Of a stretch of 55,037 nucleotides of DNA, positions 11,572-21,695 are shown one piece after another. Within the stretch, counting starts at the first letter, position 1. Each line of letters opens with the position of its first letter. Source of the stretch: Candidatus Desulfaltia bathyphila (GTDB taxonomy: Bacteria; Desulfobacterota; Desulfobacteria; Desulfobacterales; ETH-SRB1); the NCBI GenBank assembly GCA_014381545.1, contig JACNLL010000009.1:1-55037 (forward strand), written 5' to 3'. A program made the translations under genes and the position numbers. The notes under the pieces are model-generated. The model worked only from the letters and a program-made list of their open reading frames with translations, did not search any database and had not been told where the DNA came from.

Positions 11572-12768
11572 TTACAAGTTCATCTTGCTTATCACTTCAA
11601 CAAGCTTCTCTATCCTTTGGCTGAGCCCCTCCTTTGTCCATGAAAGCTTTATGAGCATTGATATTGTTCTGCCGATGATTTTATCAGATTGCAAAAGCTC
11701 CATGTTTTCATAGTTTGGACAATGTTCAAAAAGCCTGGCCGGAAGCTTTGCCGCAGAACTTAACCTTTTTAAATGATCCCACTGACGAATATAGTGCCAG
11801 TTGTTGTCATACCAGTAGAAACAACTGTCAACCCCGGCGCCGGCAAGTTCGCCTGCCAACTTTCGTGCATGCTCTTCTTCGGGCAGAAAAAAGGAAAGAA
11901 AGGTAGCTGTGTCCCCTTTTTCATCAGGTATCCTTCTAAAACTGATTTCCGAAAACTGTAACATGGCATCCTTTATGGCCTTTTTATGCGCCCGCTGTTT
12001 TTTTAGGATATAATCTATCTTTCTCAACTGGGCCAATCCAACAGCCGCATTCAGCTCGCTGATACGAAAGTTTGTTCCAAGAATCGGATGGCCTTCAAGC
12101 CCCCTGTCGCTGCCTGTATGATCATGGCCATGATCAGCATAACCTTCCGCTATTGTATAAAGCTCTTTATCGTCGGTTACAACCGCTCCTCCCTCGCCAC
12201 ATGTAATAGTTTTAACAGGATCAAACGAAAAACAGCCCATTTGCCCGAATGTTCCTAATGCCTTTCCATTAAGGGAGCCGCCAATGGCCTGGCAGGCATC
12301 CTCTATCAAAACAAGCTGTTTTTGCTCACAGAGCGCTTTTATTTCATCGATACTGGCCATTGAACCGCACATGTGAACCGGCAACACAGCCTTTGTGCGA
12401 GGAGTAATAACCGCATTAACAGCATCGGGATTAAGGCACAAAGTCTCATCTATTTCAGCAAATACCGGCACAGCGCCTGCTCCAAGCACAGCCTCGATAG
12501 TTGCTACAAATGTAAAGGGCGGGACAATCACCTCATCTCCAGCCCCCACTCCACATGCGGCTAAGGCTATACTAAGCGCCGCAGTGCCGCTGGAACACAA
12601 ATGACAATATTGTGCCCCTGTCAGTTTCGACAGATCTGCCTCAAAAGCTTTTGCCTTCCAGCGCCCTTTTCGCGCCTGGTCAAAACCATAGCGGAATAAT
12701 ACGCCCGTATCCAGCACATCCTGAACTTCTTTCCGTTCCTCATCGCCAAATATTTCAAAACCCGGCAT
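11572..12768 (-). CDS. kdnA: DegT/DnrJ/EryC1/StrS family PLP aminotransferase, KdnA-like 8-amino-3,8-dideoxy-manno-octulosonate transaminase
   Basis: MPGFEIFGDEERKEV, SSGTAALSIALAACGVGAGDEVIVPPFTFVAT, VHMCGSMASIDEI, EDACQAIGGS, FSFDPVKTITCGEGG. Confidence 0.85.
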   Translation of the reverse strand: MPGFEIFGDEERKEVQDVLDTGVLFRYGFDQARKGRWKAKAFEADLSKLTGAQYCHLCSSGTAALSIALAACGVGAGDEVIVPPFTFVATIEAVLGAGAVPVFAEIDETLCLNPDAVNAVITPRTKAVLPVHMCGSMASIDEIKALCEQKQLVLIEDACQAIGGSLNGKALGTFGQMGCFSFDPVKTITCGEGGAVVTDDKELYTIAEGYADHGHDHTGSDRGLEGHPILGTNFRISELNAAVGLAQLRKIDYILKKQRAHKKAIKDAMLQFSEISFRRIPDEKGDTATFLSFFLPEEEHARKLAGELAGAGVDSCFYWYDNNWHYIRQWDHLKRLSSAAKLPARLFEHCPNYENMELLQSDKIIGRTISMLIKLSWTKEGLSQRIEKLVEVISKMNL

Positions 12769-12818
12769 TCTAAATCCTCCAGTATAATTAGAAATTCAAA
12801 ACGATTTTAAACAAGTTT

Positions 12819-13010
12819 CAAGTATGATTAAATTTTATAGTGAAAACTGTTTGAGTGGATTAGGGATCGTTATGAAAGAACCATGTATAAAATGCTATTT
12901 TTGCATAAGTCTTTGGTTAACCTACCGATATTTCTTTATGTTTATGGCGGGTTCTTTCATTACGAGCCGTTATCCACGAGTTTTTTCAGTATAAAATTTA
13001 ATTATACTTG
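12819..13010 (+). repeat. MITE-like palindromic element, copy A (~192 nt)
   Basis: Long imperfect terminal inverted repeats CAAGTATGATTAAATTTTATAGTGAAAACTG... / ...TTTTTTCAGTATAAAATTTAATTATACTTG; same family as 36785-36973 and 45298-45486. Confidence 0.85.
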
Positions 13011-13043
13011 TAGCGGCTATCTTTTCAACGGGCTGTTTCCCTT

Positions 13044-14978
13044 TCAACCAACTGGTGTTCCCGGTTTTACCTTCCTGTCAACCGTCGCTAAAGAACAACC
13101 CTTATCATCAACCGCTGCCAGAACCATCCCGTTTGAAACTATTCCCATTATTTTAGCCGGCTTTAAATTGGCAACCACAATTACCTGCTTCCCGACCAGG
13201 TTTTCAGGTTTATAGCTTGCGGCAATACCTGCTACAAGGGTCCGCTTTTCTCCCAGATCGACCTCAAGCTTAAGCAGCTTTTTTGCCCTTGGAATCGATT
13301 CTGCGCTAAGTATAGTAACCACCCTGAGATCAATTGCGCCGAATGCTTCTACAGGTATCTCGGTTTTTAAGACAGATAAGAGGTCTTCGGCAGCCGCCTC
13401 GTTTTGTGGTGTAGCCTGATTCTTTTTCAGATCAATTCTGGGAAAAAGGGTGATCCCTTTGGGAAGCTGTATGCCCGGCTTGATTATTTTCCATGTTTTA
13501 AGCATATCGAGGTTGTTAAAGCGCCCTTTTGTAATCAGGTCCGTATCCATGCCAAGGTGCTTTTGCATGGCTGCGGATGTGTCCGGCATGATCGGATAAA
13601 TAAGGCCTGCTATCACTCCAAGCCCGTTAAGAAGATTTGATATTACAACCTGCAACTGTTTTTTGCTGGCTTTTTTCTTTGCAAGCACCCACGGCGACGT
13701 AACATCGACATATCTATTCATCTTGGCGATTAATTCCCATGTTGTCACAAGAGCTTTGTGAAAAGTAAAATTTTCCATGGACTGCTCATATTCGGGGATT
13801 GCAGCCAGCATATCCGATTTAAGGCCGAGCTGAAACTCATCTTCAACTACCGGATCAACCTCTGGGACTATGCCTTTGAAATACTTATGAACCATTGCAA
13901 TAACTCTGGAAAACAGGTTGCCAAGATCGTTTGCCAGGTCCGCATTGATTCGCTGAACCAGCGCCTGTTCGCTAAAATTGGAATCAAGCCCGAATACCAT
14001 ATCCCGCATCAAAAAAAATCTGAATGCATCAAGCCCGTAAATATTTTTTAGCTGGAGCGGCTCTACAACATTCCCAATACTTTTGGACATCTTGCCCTGG
14101 TCAACATTCCAGTATCCATGAACATTAAGATGATTATACATTGGAATGCCGGCAGCCTTGAGCATGATAGGCCAGTATATACCATGAGGCTTGAGAATGT
14201 CCTTGGCGACTATATGCTGGGCATACGGCCAAAATTTTTTAAACAGCTCTCCGTCAGGATATCCAAGAGCTGAGACATAGTTTAAAAGAGCATCAAACCA
14301 TACATATGTAACATAATCTTTATCAAACGGCAGGGTAATTCCCCATTTAAGCCGCTTCTTTGGGCGTGATATGCAAAGATCTTCAAGGGGTTCGCTTAAA
14401 AATGCCAGAATTTCATTTCTGTATCGTTCAGGTCGAATAAAATCAGGATGCTTCTCAATATGATCAATAAGCCAGTCCTGATAGCGGCTCATCTTGAAAA
14501 AGTAGTTAGACTCCTTGATGGGTTCCGGTTCAACGAGATGGTCGGGGCACTTTCCGTCAACCAGCTCGCGCTTGGTAAAGAAGCGTTCGCACCCAAAGCA
14601 ATAGAGCCCTTCATACTCGCTAAAATAGATATCGCCTGCGTCATAAATTTTCTGCAGCATCTGCTTCACAACAGCAATATGTGCTGGATCGGAAGTCCGG
14701 ATAAAATAATCATATTTAATGTTAAGCTGGGGCCATAGCTCTTTGAAAACTTTGCTTATTTTGTCCACATAGACCCTGGGGCTTATATTCTCTTTTTTAG
14801 CGGCGCGTACTATTTTGTCCCCATGTTCATCTGTACCGGTTAAAAACAAGGTTTCATTCTGTTGCATAAAATTAAACCGGCAAACAACATCGGCTGCAAT
14901 AGTAGTATATGCATGCCCAAGGTGGGGCATTGCGTTTACATAATAGATAGGGGTTGTTATATAAAGCGGCCTGGTCAT
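13044..14978 (-). CDS. metG: Methionyl-tRNA synthetase with C-terminal tRNA-binding domain
   Basis: YITTPIYYVNAMPHLGHAYTT, GKMSKSIGN, C-terminal EMAP/Trbp111-type domain. Confidence 0.97.
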   Translation of the reverse strand: MTRPLYITTPIYYVNAMPHLGHAYTTIAADVVCRFNFMQQNETLFLTGTDEHGDKIVRAAKKENISPRVYVDKISKVFKELWPQLNIKYDYFIRTSDPAHIAVVKQMLQKIYDAGDIYFSEYEGLYCFGCERFFTKRELVDGKCPDHLVEPEPIKESNYFFKMSRYQDWLIDHIEKHPDFIRPERYRNEILAFLSEPLEDLCISRPKKRLKWGITLPFDKDYVTYVWFDALLNYVSALGYPDGELFKKFWPYAQHIVAKDILKPHGIYWPIMLKAAGIPMYNHLNVHGYWNVDQGKMSKSIGNVVEPLQLKNIYGLDAFRFFLMRDMVFGLDSNFSEQALVQRINADLANDLGNLFSRVIAMVHKYFKGIVPEVDPVVEDEFQLGLKSDMLAAIPEYEQSMENFTFHKALVTTWELIAKMNRYVDVTSPWVLAKKKASKKQLQVVISNLLNGLGVIAGLIYPIMPDTSAAMQKHLGMDTDLITKGRFNNLDMLKTWKIIKPGIQLPKGITLFPRIDLKKNQATPQNEAAAEDLLSVLKTEIPVEAFGAIDLRVVTILSAESIPRAKKLLKLEVDLGEKRTLVAGIAASYKPENLVGKQVIVVANLKPAKIMGIVSNGMVLAAVDDKGCSLATVDRKVKPGTPVG

Positions 14979-15784
14979 TTTCTCTCCTGTTTGTTTATAA
15001 TATCATCTAATGGCAATTCTATCTCCTGACCCTCGTCCATATGTATTGTCAGACGATCGCGTATTACGTTATGTCGTATCACCCTGCCATGCCCGCTCGG
15101 AGTCTTCACTATTTTTCCGATCTTTGGAAACCTTTTCTTAAGCTTTCTGTATGTTTCATATTCATATGTAAGGCAGCACATCAGCCGACCGCACAGACCG
15201 GAAATCTTCGTTGGGTTTAATGACAGATTCTGGTCCTTTGCCATACGTATAGAAACCGGTTCAAACGTATTCATAAATAAGGAACAACAGATTGGTCGTC
15301 CGCATCTCCCAACACCACCGGTCATCTTGGCCTGATTGCGTATTCCGACCTGTCTCATCTCAATCCTGACACCGAACTGGTTGACCAGCATTTTAACGAG
15401 TTGACGAAAGTCAACACGACCCTCAGCCGTGAAAAAAAAGGTCAGCTTGCTGCCATCAAAGGAGCTTTCAACAACAAACAGGTTCATTCTCAACTTTAGT
15501 TCGTTGATGCACTTAATGCAGAATGCCTGGGCCGATTTTTCTTTTTCAAGGTTTTTCTCTCGCTGCTTGAAATCTTTTTCATTAGCGAGACGAAACACCT
15601 TTTTAAGCGGCCTGCCGGACAACCGTTCATCACGCAGCTCTGGAGGCACCGCAACCATTCCAAAACAAAGGCCCTGCTCTGTTTCTACAATCACACAAGC
15701 CCCGCACTTAAGAACAAATGCGCCGCTGTCAAAATCGTAAACCTTGCCAAAAGAATTAAATTTTACTCCTACAATCTTTGCCAT
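14975..15784 (-). CDS. ricT: PSP1-domain protein, RicT/YaaT family
   Basis: GVRIEMRQVGIRNQAKMTGGVGRCGRPICCSLF, GLCGRLMCCLTYE. Confidence 0.92.
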   Translation of the reverse strand: MAKIVGVKFNSFGKVYDFDSGAFVLKCGACVIVETEQGLCFGMVAVPPELRDERLSGRPLKKVFRLANEKDFKQREKNLEKEKSAQAFCIKCINELKLRMNLFVVESSFDGSKLTFFFTAEGRVDFRQLVKMLVNQFGVRIEMRQVGIRNQAKMTGGVGRCGRPICCSLFMNTFEPVSIRMAKDQNLSLNPTKISGLCGRLMCCLTYEYETYRKLKKRFPKIGKIVKTPSGHGRVIRHNVIRDRLTIHMDEGQEIELPLDDIINKQERK

Positions 15785-15793
15785 AATTATTTT

Positions 15794-16852
15794 TTAAATA
15801 TCTACCTGGTTTTGCGGTTCATGCGCAAGCTGCATTACCATTGCTTCTAAAGTCAACCTTAAGTTAGCGCCGGCCTTAATCCCATTTTGTGCTGTCCGGA
15901 TAGCTTCAATTTTTTCTATTAATTCTTTTGCCGTAAATTTTTGCGCAATATGTTGAATGTTGTCAATCAAATCCCTGTTTATAATTTTCTCGGGACAGGA
16001 TTTATATACAACAACGTCTCTCAGCCAGAATTTAATCACCTCCAGAGAATCTTGCAGGATTTCTTTATTTTTTGATAACTCTGCTGCAAAAGCCAAAAGT
16101 GAAACAACCGATTGTGTGGATATTTGCCCTGCCATATCAAGGCTTAAGGTTTTTATAAGCCAACTGCGCCGGTTTACCCAGCTTATACGGTTCTTAGACT
16201 CAATCATCGAAAGGGCTTTAGACAAACTCCCACTTGCCAGAGTCGCAATTATTTTTGCATCATCATAATCAAGCCCTTCTTTGTCAACCAGAATATCTTC
16301 CAGACTCTTGCAGGAAATTGGGTTAAATCTGATATGCTGACAGCGTGAAACAATTGTGGGAAGGAGATCGGACGACTGTATGGCGGTAAGTATCAAAACG
16401 GTCCGGTCAGGTGGTTCCTCAAGAACCTTGAGCAGCGCATTGCTGGCAGAAGGGTTCATTGCCCGGGCATCTGATATTATTACAACACGCATCCTTGCCT
16501 CGTAAGGTTTCATGGCAAGAATATCACGCAAAGAACGTATTTGAGCAATCTTGATATAGACGCCTGACGGCTTAATATGTATGATGTCAGGATGATTTCC
16601 TGATCGGATTTTCACGCATGCTTTACAATAACAGATCCGGCCTTTTGTTGCTTGATTCGAGCTCTGAAAAAAACTCCCTGGATCTTTGCTTAGACAGTTA
16701 CACGCCATGGCAAACATCATGGCTATGGTGCGTTTGCCGACCCCTTCCATGCCTGTAAAAAGAAGGGCATTGGGAATGGTGTCGTGTCGTAAAAAGGCAG
16801 TTAAAAGTTGTACCGGCTTTTTTTGGTCTATTATTACCGCAAAGTTGGACAC
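15794..16852 (-). CDS. holB: DNA polymerase III subunit delta'
   Basis: NALLFTGMEGVGKRTIAMMFA; zinc-site cysteines; SASNALLKVLEEPP. Confidence 0.93.
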   Translation of the reverse strand: MSNFAVIIDQKKPVQLLTAFLRHDTIPNALLFTGMEGVGKRTIAMMFAMACNCLSKDPGSFFQSSNQATKGRICYCKACVKIRSGNHPDIIHIKPSGVYIKIAQIRSLRDILAMKPYEARMRVVIISDARAMNPSASNALLKVLEEPPDRTVLILTAIQSSDLLPTIVSRCQHIRFNPISCKSLEDILVDKEGLDYDDAKIIATLASGSLSKALSMIESKNRISWVNRRSWLIKTLSLDMAGQISTQSVVSLLAFAAELSKNKEILQDSLEVIKFWLRDVVVYKSCPEKIINRDLIDNIQHIAQKFTAKELIEKIEAIRTAQNGIKAGANLRLTLEAMVMQLAHEPQNQVDI

Positions 16853-16856
16853 AAAG

Positions 16857-17132
16857 TTAATTATCTACTCTGTCTTTCAATTCTTTTCCGGCTTTAAAAA
16901 ACGGGAGCTTTTTTGGCTTTATCAGAACCCTTTCACCTGTCTTTGGGTTTCTGCCGGTATATGCTTTGTACTCTTTTACAAAAAAGCTGCTCAGCCCGCG
17001 AATTTCAACTCTTTCTCCCTGCACCAGGGCATTCTGCATAGAATCAAAAAATATTTGAACCACCCTTGCGGCATCCGATTTTGAGATATTAGCCTCGGTT
17101 TTTAAAGCAAAAATCATCTCCAGTTTATTCAT
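16857..17132 (-). CDS. HU/IHF family DNA-binding protein (integration host factor-like)
   Basis: MNKLEMIFALKTEANISKSDAARVVQIFFDSM...GRNPKTGERVLIKPKKLPFFKAGKELKD. Confidence 0.92.
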   Translation of the reverse strand: MNKLEMIFALKTEANISKSDAARVVQIFFDSMQNALVQGERVEIRGLSSFFVKEYKAYTGRNPKTGERVLIKPKKLPFFKAGKELKDRVDN

Positions 17133-17213
17133 ATGCCCTCCTTTTTGCAATACCTGCCGTTTAATGTCTTCAACATAAAATTACTAAACAGAACCCGTTA
17201 AGAAGTCAAGCGG

Positions 17214-17741
17214 TTATGACAATATTTTTGGGAGCCTTTCAACATCATCTTCGCTCACATCCACTGCGGCAAACTGTCTAAGAGCTTCAATAGTAACGAC
17301 AACTCTCCCCTTGCCCCTGTATTGGACAAAGGTTCCGGTCACCCCAGCAAACGGACCGTAAACCACCGTAACAGGGTCCCCTTTTTTGAAACGGGCGCCG
17401 GTTAAAACTTTGTTGTCTCCCGCCACCATAATTTTAAGCGATTCAATGGTCTCGGTGGCAACAGAAATGGGCCCTTCTTTGTTGCCGATTAAACGGACAG
17501 CCCCGACTGTCTTTAAAATTTCAATATGTTCGGCAGGGTGCAGGTCGGTTTTTAAAAACAGGTACCCGGGAAAAAGAGGTATCCTTATCATTAACCGTCT
17601 GTCACGGCGCCTGCTTTTTACCAGAATTTTTGGCAGGAAAACCTCAAACGATTTTTTGGCCAGAGCGTCATTAACTACATTCTCGAACCTGCTTTTCGTA
17701 TGCAGAACATACCACAGACGATTAATCTGTTTTATTTTCAT
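17214..17741 (-). CDS. NusG-family transcription antitermination factor (specialised paralog, RfaH/UpxY-like)
   Basis: RLWYVLHTKSRFENVVNDAL, FPGYLFLKTDL, KOW-like FKKGDPVTVVYGPFAGVTGTF. Confidence 0.88.
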   Translation of the reverse strand: MKIKQINRLWYVLHTKSRFENVVNDALAKKSFEVFLPKILVKSRRRDRRLMIRIPLFPGYLFLKTDLHPAEHIEILKTVGAVRLIGNKEGPISVATETIESLKIMVAGDNKVLTGARFKKGDPVTVVYGPFAGVTGTFVQYRGKGRVVVTIEALRQFAAVDVSEDDVERLPKILS

Positions 17742-17759
17742 TTAACAACTCAAACTCCG

Positions 17760-20147
17760 TTACAGCGGCTCTTCCATCATGCGCCCAACTATATTTCTGC
17801 CAAACTCTCCAATTCCGTAAAGATTAATTATAACTGCATATTTCCTGTCGTTTTCACCCTCGTGTGTATAGCTAAAATCTATGGACCAGCACTGGGCCTT
17901 GTACAAAAATCCAATGCCTTTTTTTATATCCTGAGGGCTGTAAAGGTTTCGCTCATAATCAGCATATACCTTTAGCTGGTCCGTTACAGCCAGGCTTATA
18001 TCGGTGTAAATAGATTCACTCGAGTTATACGTATATCTGTGTTCAACAAAGAGCCTGTCTCCGCGTTTATCAGATAATGTTACCGCAATATTGCGGGATT
18101 TCACCAGGCTTTCATATTGACACCATGTGGCATCTGCCTGCGCAGAAACATATTGGACAGGATCTATCTCTATCTCACCATATATTGTAGAAAAAGGCCT
18201 CTTTTCCTTTTGATTCGCCCATTGGGATGGGGTATCCTCTTTTGCCTCGTTAATGTTATAACTCTGCTCCAACTTTAAGCGGCAAAACTGGTTATAGGTA
18301 TAGTTTGCGGATTCATCATTCTCGCTTTTATCCTGGTTGTCTTTTTGTGCGGTGTTGGTCTGCGATCTTGACGTAAAAATATTTGTCAAAGAATATGTTA
18401 CAAGGTTTTTTCTTCCAATTCTGTCAATACCGTCAAACGAAGGGTATTTACTCTGATCCTTTCCCGGTATATATTCATACACTACCTGCGGTGTTATTGC
18501 ATGCTTTATCTTGTTAATCCGGCTTTTTTGCAAGCTGTATATTCTATAAATGTTTGAAGAAAGGTCTAATTTGACATCATAAATATCTCTGAACAAGGTG
18601 GCTTTGTCCGACGATCTATATTCCTCTTTGTCAAAATGCCAGGCTGTTTCCCGAAACCCGACAGACGGTTCAAAGGCTAAGTAGCGTTTGAATTTTAAGG
18701 GCAAGTACAATCTTGGGTATGCATCCATCCGGTGTGCCCTTGAAGCATCCTCTCTGTAAAAATATGTATATTCGGTATCAAGGTCAAAATAAAAGGGGGT
18801 ACCGAATATCTGCTGCTTGGATGCATTAAACTCAACAACCGGCAGCATCTGTACGGTTGTATCATCTATTTCTTTCCGGCGACGGTTTATGACATTATCA
18901 TACCAGCGGGTTTCGGCGTTAAGGCTGAATTGTGACCAGCTCTTGTTTATGCTCAGGCTGTTTACCCTTGTTGAATCAGTATAATCGTCAAGATCTCTGC
19001 CAAAGTTTTTGTTAAAATATCTATCGGTTACGTCAAACCCCGTATATCCATCCTTAAATTCATGCAGGTAATCCTGATCGCTGACAATATCTATGTCCAG
19101 TTTTGCGGTAAAACCAGCAGGCAGATACTGGTCATGTTTCATCCTGAACCAGTATCGGTCGGAATTGGGACGCAACACACTATCATCCATATATCCCCAT
19201 TCTTCGCTTGATTCCAGCGTGCCGTTATCTACCTTCCTGTCCTGCAAAAAGTCATACATCATGGTTCCTTTTGACTTTTCATCTAAAACATAGCGGTATT
19301 CAAAACCTATTTTGTCTCCCCTGCGTCCAATATGGTGATAATATAAGGTTGCATCCGAGCTTTCGTTAATAGCCCAGTAAAAAGGCTGTATGTATTCCTC
19401 CCATTTCCGCTTTGAATATACTATTTGTGGCGGCAACAAGCCGGACTGTCTCTTTATCTTTACAGGAAACACCAAAAAGGGTGTGTACAACACAGGAACC
19501 CTTTTTGCCCAAAGAGCTGCGTGATTAACAAAGCCATATCCTTCTATGGTAACCTTTAGGTTTCTCCCTGTTATTTTCCATGCCGGATGATCACCGTCAC
19601 ATGTTGTAAAACTGCCTTTGCCGACGGCATAAGAGTCTTTCCCTGTCTTTTGTATCTTATCCCCTTTTATATAAAAATGGTTTTCTTTAATAAAGACTGT
19701 TCCATTATACAATGTTCCGATTTCAGCCTCCAGATCCATCTCCATCTTATCGCCGACAAGTATATCCTCACCTGCTGTCATTATCACATGGCCGACTGCC
19801 AGCACCTCCATGGTTTTATGATCAAAACGAACAAAATCGGCTGTAAGCCTTTTGTCCTGCTTGGTTATGGCAACATTTCCTTTTGCGATATGTTGATCGG
19901 TTTTTTTATCAAAGCTTATTTCATCGGCCGTAATATGCCATGGCTCGGCAGGATCATCATCAAACAATCGCTCACGGCTCTGTGCAAAAGAAACCATTGC
20001 GGTTGCAATTATAATGAAAAAGATAAGAGACAGATGGGGAATAATATAACGAAAAGAGCTTGAAAACAGTCTATATGTTCCAGTCAATTTATAAGCATGG
20101 CTATAAACACAGCTATAATCTTTGCATTGCGTTCTGTTGTAGAGCAT
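17760..20147 (-). CDS. lptD: LPS-assembly outer membrane protein LptD
   Basis: OstA-like N-terminus WHITADEISFDKKTDQHIAKGNVAITK; LYTPFLVFPVKIKRQSGLLPP; beta-barrel C-terminus. Confidence 0.94.
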   Translation of the reverse strand: MLYNRTQCKDYSCVYSHAYKLTGTYRLFSSSFRYIIPHLSLIFFIIIATAMVSFAQSRERLFDDDPAEPWHITADEISFDKKTDQHIAKGNVAITKQDKRLTADFVRFDHKTMEVLAVGHVIMTAGEDILVGDKMEMDLEAEIGTLYNGTVFIKENHFYIKGDKIQKTGKDSYAVGKGSFTTCDGDHPAWKITGRNLKVTIEGYGFVNHAALWAKRVPVLYTPFLVFPVKIKRQSGLLPPQIVYSKRKWEEYIQPFYWAINESSDATLYYHHIGRRGDKIGFEYRYVLDEKSKGTMMYDFLQDRKVDNGTLESSEEWGYMDDSVLRPNSDRYWFRMKHDQYLPAGFTAKLDIDIVSDQDYLHEFKDGYTGFDVTDRYFNKNFGRDLDDYTDSTRVNSLSINKSWSQFSLNAETRWYDNVINRRRKEIDDTTVQMLPVVEFNASKQQIFGTPFYFDLDTEYTYFYREDASRAHRMDAYPRLYLPLKFKRYLAFEPSVGFRETAWHFDKEEYRSSDKATLFRDIYDVKLDLSSNIYRIYSLQKSRINKIKHAITPQVVYEYIPGKDQSKYPSFDGIDRIGRKNLVTYSLTNIFTSRSQTNTAQKDNQDKSENDESANYTYNQFCRLKLEQSYNINEAKEDTPSQWANQKEKRPFSTIYGEIEIDPVQYVSAQADATWCQYESLVKSRNIAVTLSDKRGDRLFVEHRYTYNSSESIYTDISLAVTDQLKVYADYERNLYSPQDIKKGIGFLYKAQCWSIDFSYTHEGENDRKYAVIINLYGIGEFGRNIVGRMMEEPL

Positions 20148-20195
20148 TGAGTCCGATTTTTTTCTATTTTTTTTGTGGCTGCGGAAGGATTGAGA

Positions 20196-20230
20196 CGCTT
20201 TTCGCTATAAATCTTAGATAGCGAAAAGCG
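20196..20230. terminator. Perfect 12-bp inverted repeat between purM and lptD (candidate terminator or palindrome)
   Basis: CGCTTTTCGCTA-taaatcttaga-TAGCGAAAAGCG; no clear T-run. Confidence 0.45.
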
Positions 20231-20418
20231 GAAATATGGCCATATTATTTGAGACCTTTGCGCCTCCTGGCGCCGTTTGTTTTCACTTTTCAGGTAGAGC
20301 AAAAAGGTTTATCTTTGTAACTTTTTGCTATCCAGTCCATAATGCCCAATAAATATTTGCTGATTTTATGTAATATCAAACTATTATCCTTACGTTTACG
20401 CCTATTTTATTATCTTGG

Positions 20419-21462
20419 CTAAATCCATTCGACGCGCCGGGCAGATTCTTTTCTTTCAACAATCTCCCCTATTATAAACCCTTTCTCTTTCATAGCGCTA
20501 AGCCGCTCCAGCATCTCCTGTGCCGAATTTTCCGGCACAATCGCTATCATTCCGATTCCATTATTAAAAGTGCGCATCATTTCCTTGCCTGATATATTGC
20601 CGGCCTTTTTCAAAAAAGGAAAAACAGAGGGCACGTCCCAGCTTTCCTTGTGCATCACAATATTGCATCCTTTTGGTATTATGCGCAAAATGTTGTCTTC
20701 AATACCTCCGCCTGTAATATGGGCAAGCCCGCGTATTGGCAGCCCCTTGCTTATACGATAAATAGCTGCCGAATATATTTTTGTTGGCGTAAGAAGCTCT
20801 TCACCCAGTGTCCGGCCAAGATCGGGAATATAATCGTCGATTTTTAGTTTCAAAATGTCAAAACAGATCTTTCGCGCCAAAGAATATCCGTTGCTGTGAA
20901 GACCGCTGGATGCTATTCCGATAACCTTATTGCCGACATGAACTTCAGACCCGTCAACTATCTTACTGTTATCAACTATGCCGACAGAAAAACCTGCAAG
21001 GTCATATTCGTTTTCTTTATAAAACCCCGGCATTTCCGCTGTTTCGCCACCTATTAAGGCGCACCTTGCCTGTCTACAGCCCTCTGCGATTCCCTCGATA
21101 ATTTTTGTGGCAATTTTTGTGCTCAACCTCCCCATTGACAGATAATCGAGAAAAAACAGTGGCTTGGCGCCTTGCGCAATAACATCGTTTACACACATGG
21201 CTACAAGGTCGATTCCGACCGTGTCATGTTTATCCATCATAAATGCTATCTTAAGCTTTGTGCCGACTCCATCTGTTGAGCTTACAAGAACGGGGTTGTC
21301 CACATTCGCAGGGTTAAGAGAATAAAGACCTCCGAACCCTCCGATGTCACTTATAACACCGGTTCTAGGTGTCTGTTTTACAATCTTCTTTATGGTCTTA
21401 ACAAGGTTGTCGGCCTTGTCAATATTTACACCTGCATCGGCGTAAGTTAAGGGCTTGTTCAT
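20419..21462 (-). CDS. purM: Phosphoribosylformylglycinamidine cyclo-ligase
   Basis: LTYADAGVNIDKAD, VSSTDGVGTKLKIA, LIGGETAEMPGFY, HITGGGIEDN. Confidence 0.97.
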   Translation of the reverse strand: MNKPLTYADAGVNIDKADNLVKTIKKIVKQTPRTGVISDIGGFGGLYSLNPANVDNPVLVSSTDGVGTKLKIAFMMDKHDTVGIDLVAMCVNDVIAQGAKPLFFLDYLSMGRLSTKIATKIIEGIAEGCRQARCALIGGETAEMPGFYKENEYDLAGFSVGIVDNSKIVDGSEVHVGNKVIGIASSGLHSNGYSLARKICFDILKLKIDDYIPDLGRTLGEELLTPTKIYSAAIYRISKGLPIRGLAHITGGGIEDNILRIIPKGCNIVMHKESWDVPSVFPFLKKAGNISGKEMMRTFNNGIGMIAIVPENSAQEMLERLSAMKEKGFIIGEIVERKESARRVEWI

Positions 21463-21695
21463 GTTTATCTCCCGTAAAAATCATTCTCCGTTAATAGACA
21501 ACCATTTAAAAATTAAACCGATTTAGGCTGAAAGTCAAAACAATTTTTTTGACATAAAGCTCTTTATGTTGTAATTTAGCAAAAATTTAACTATCTATTT
21601 TTAATTTTGATGAACTTATAAAAAGTCGTTTTGCGAGTGGCTTTGAGCAAAATTAAACTTTTTACGAAACCGTCAATTTTTATGAGGTTGTTTTT

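Noticed and set aside
12968-12980. TTATCCACG in MITE copy A as a DnaA box
   Set aside because: Single near-match inside a mobile-like arm, not conserved in copies B and C
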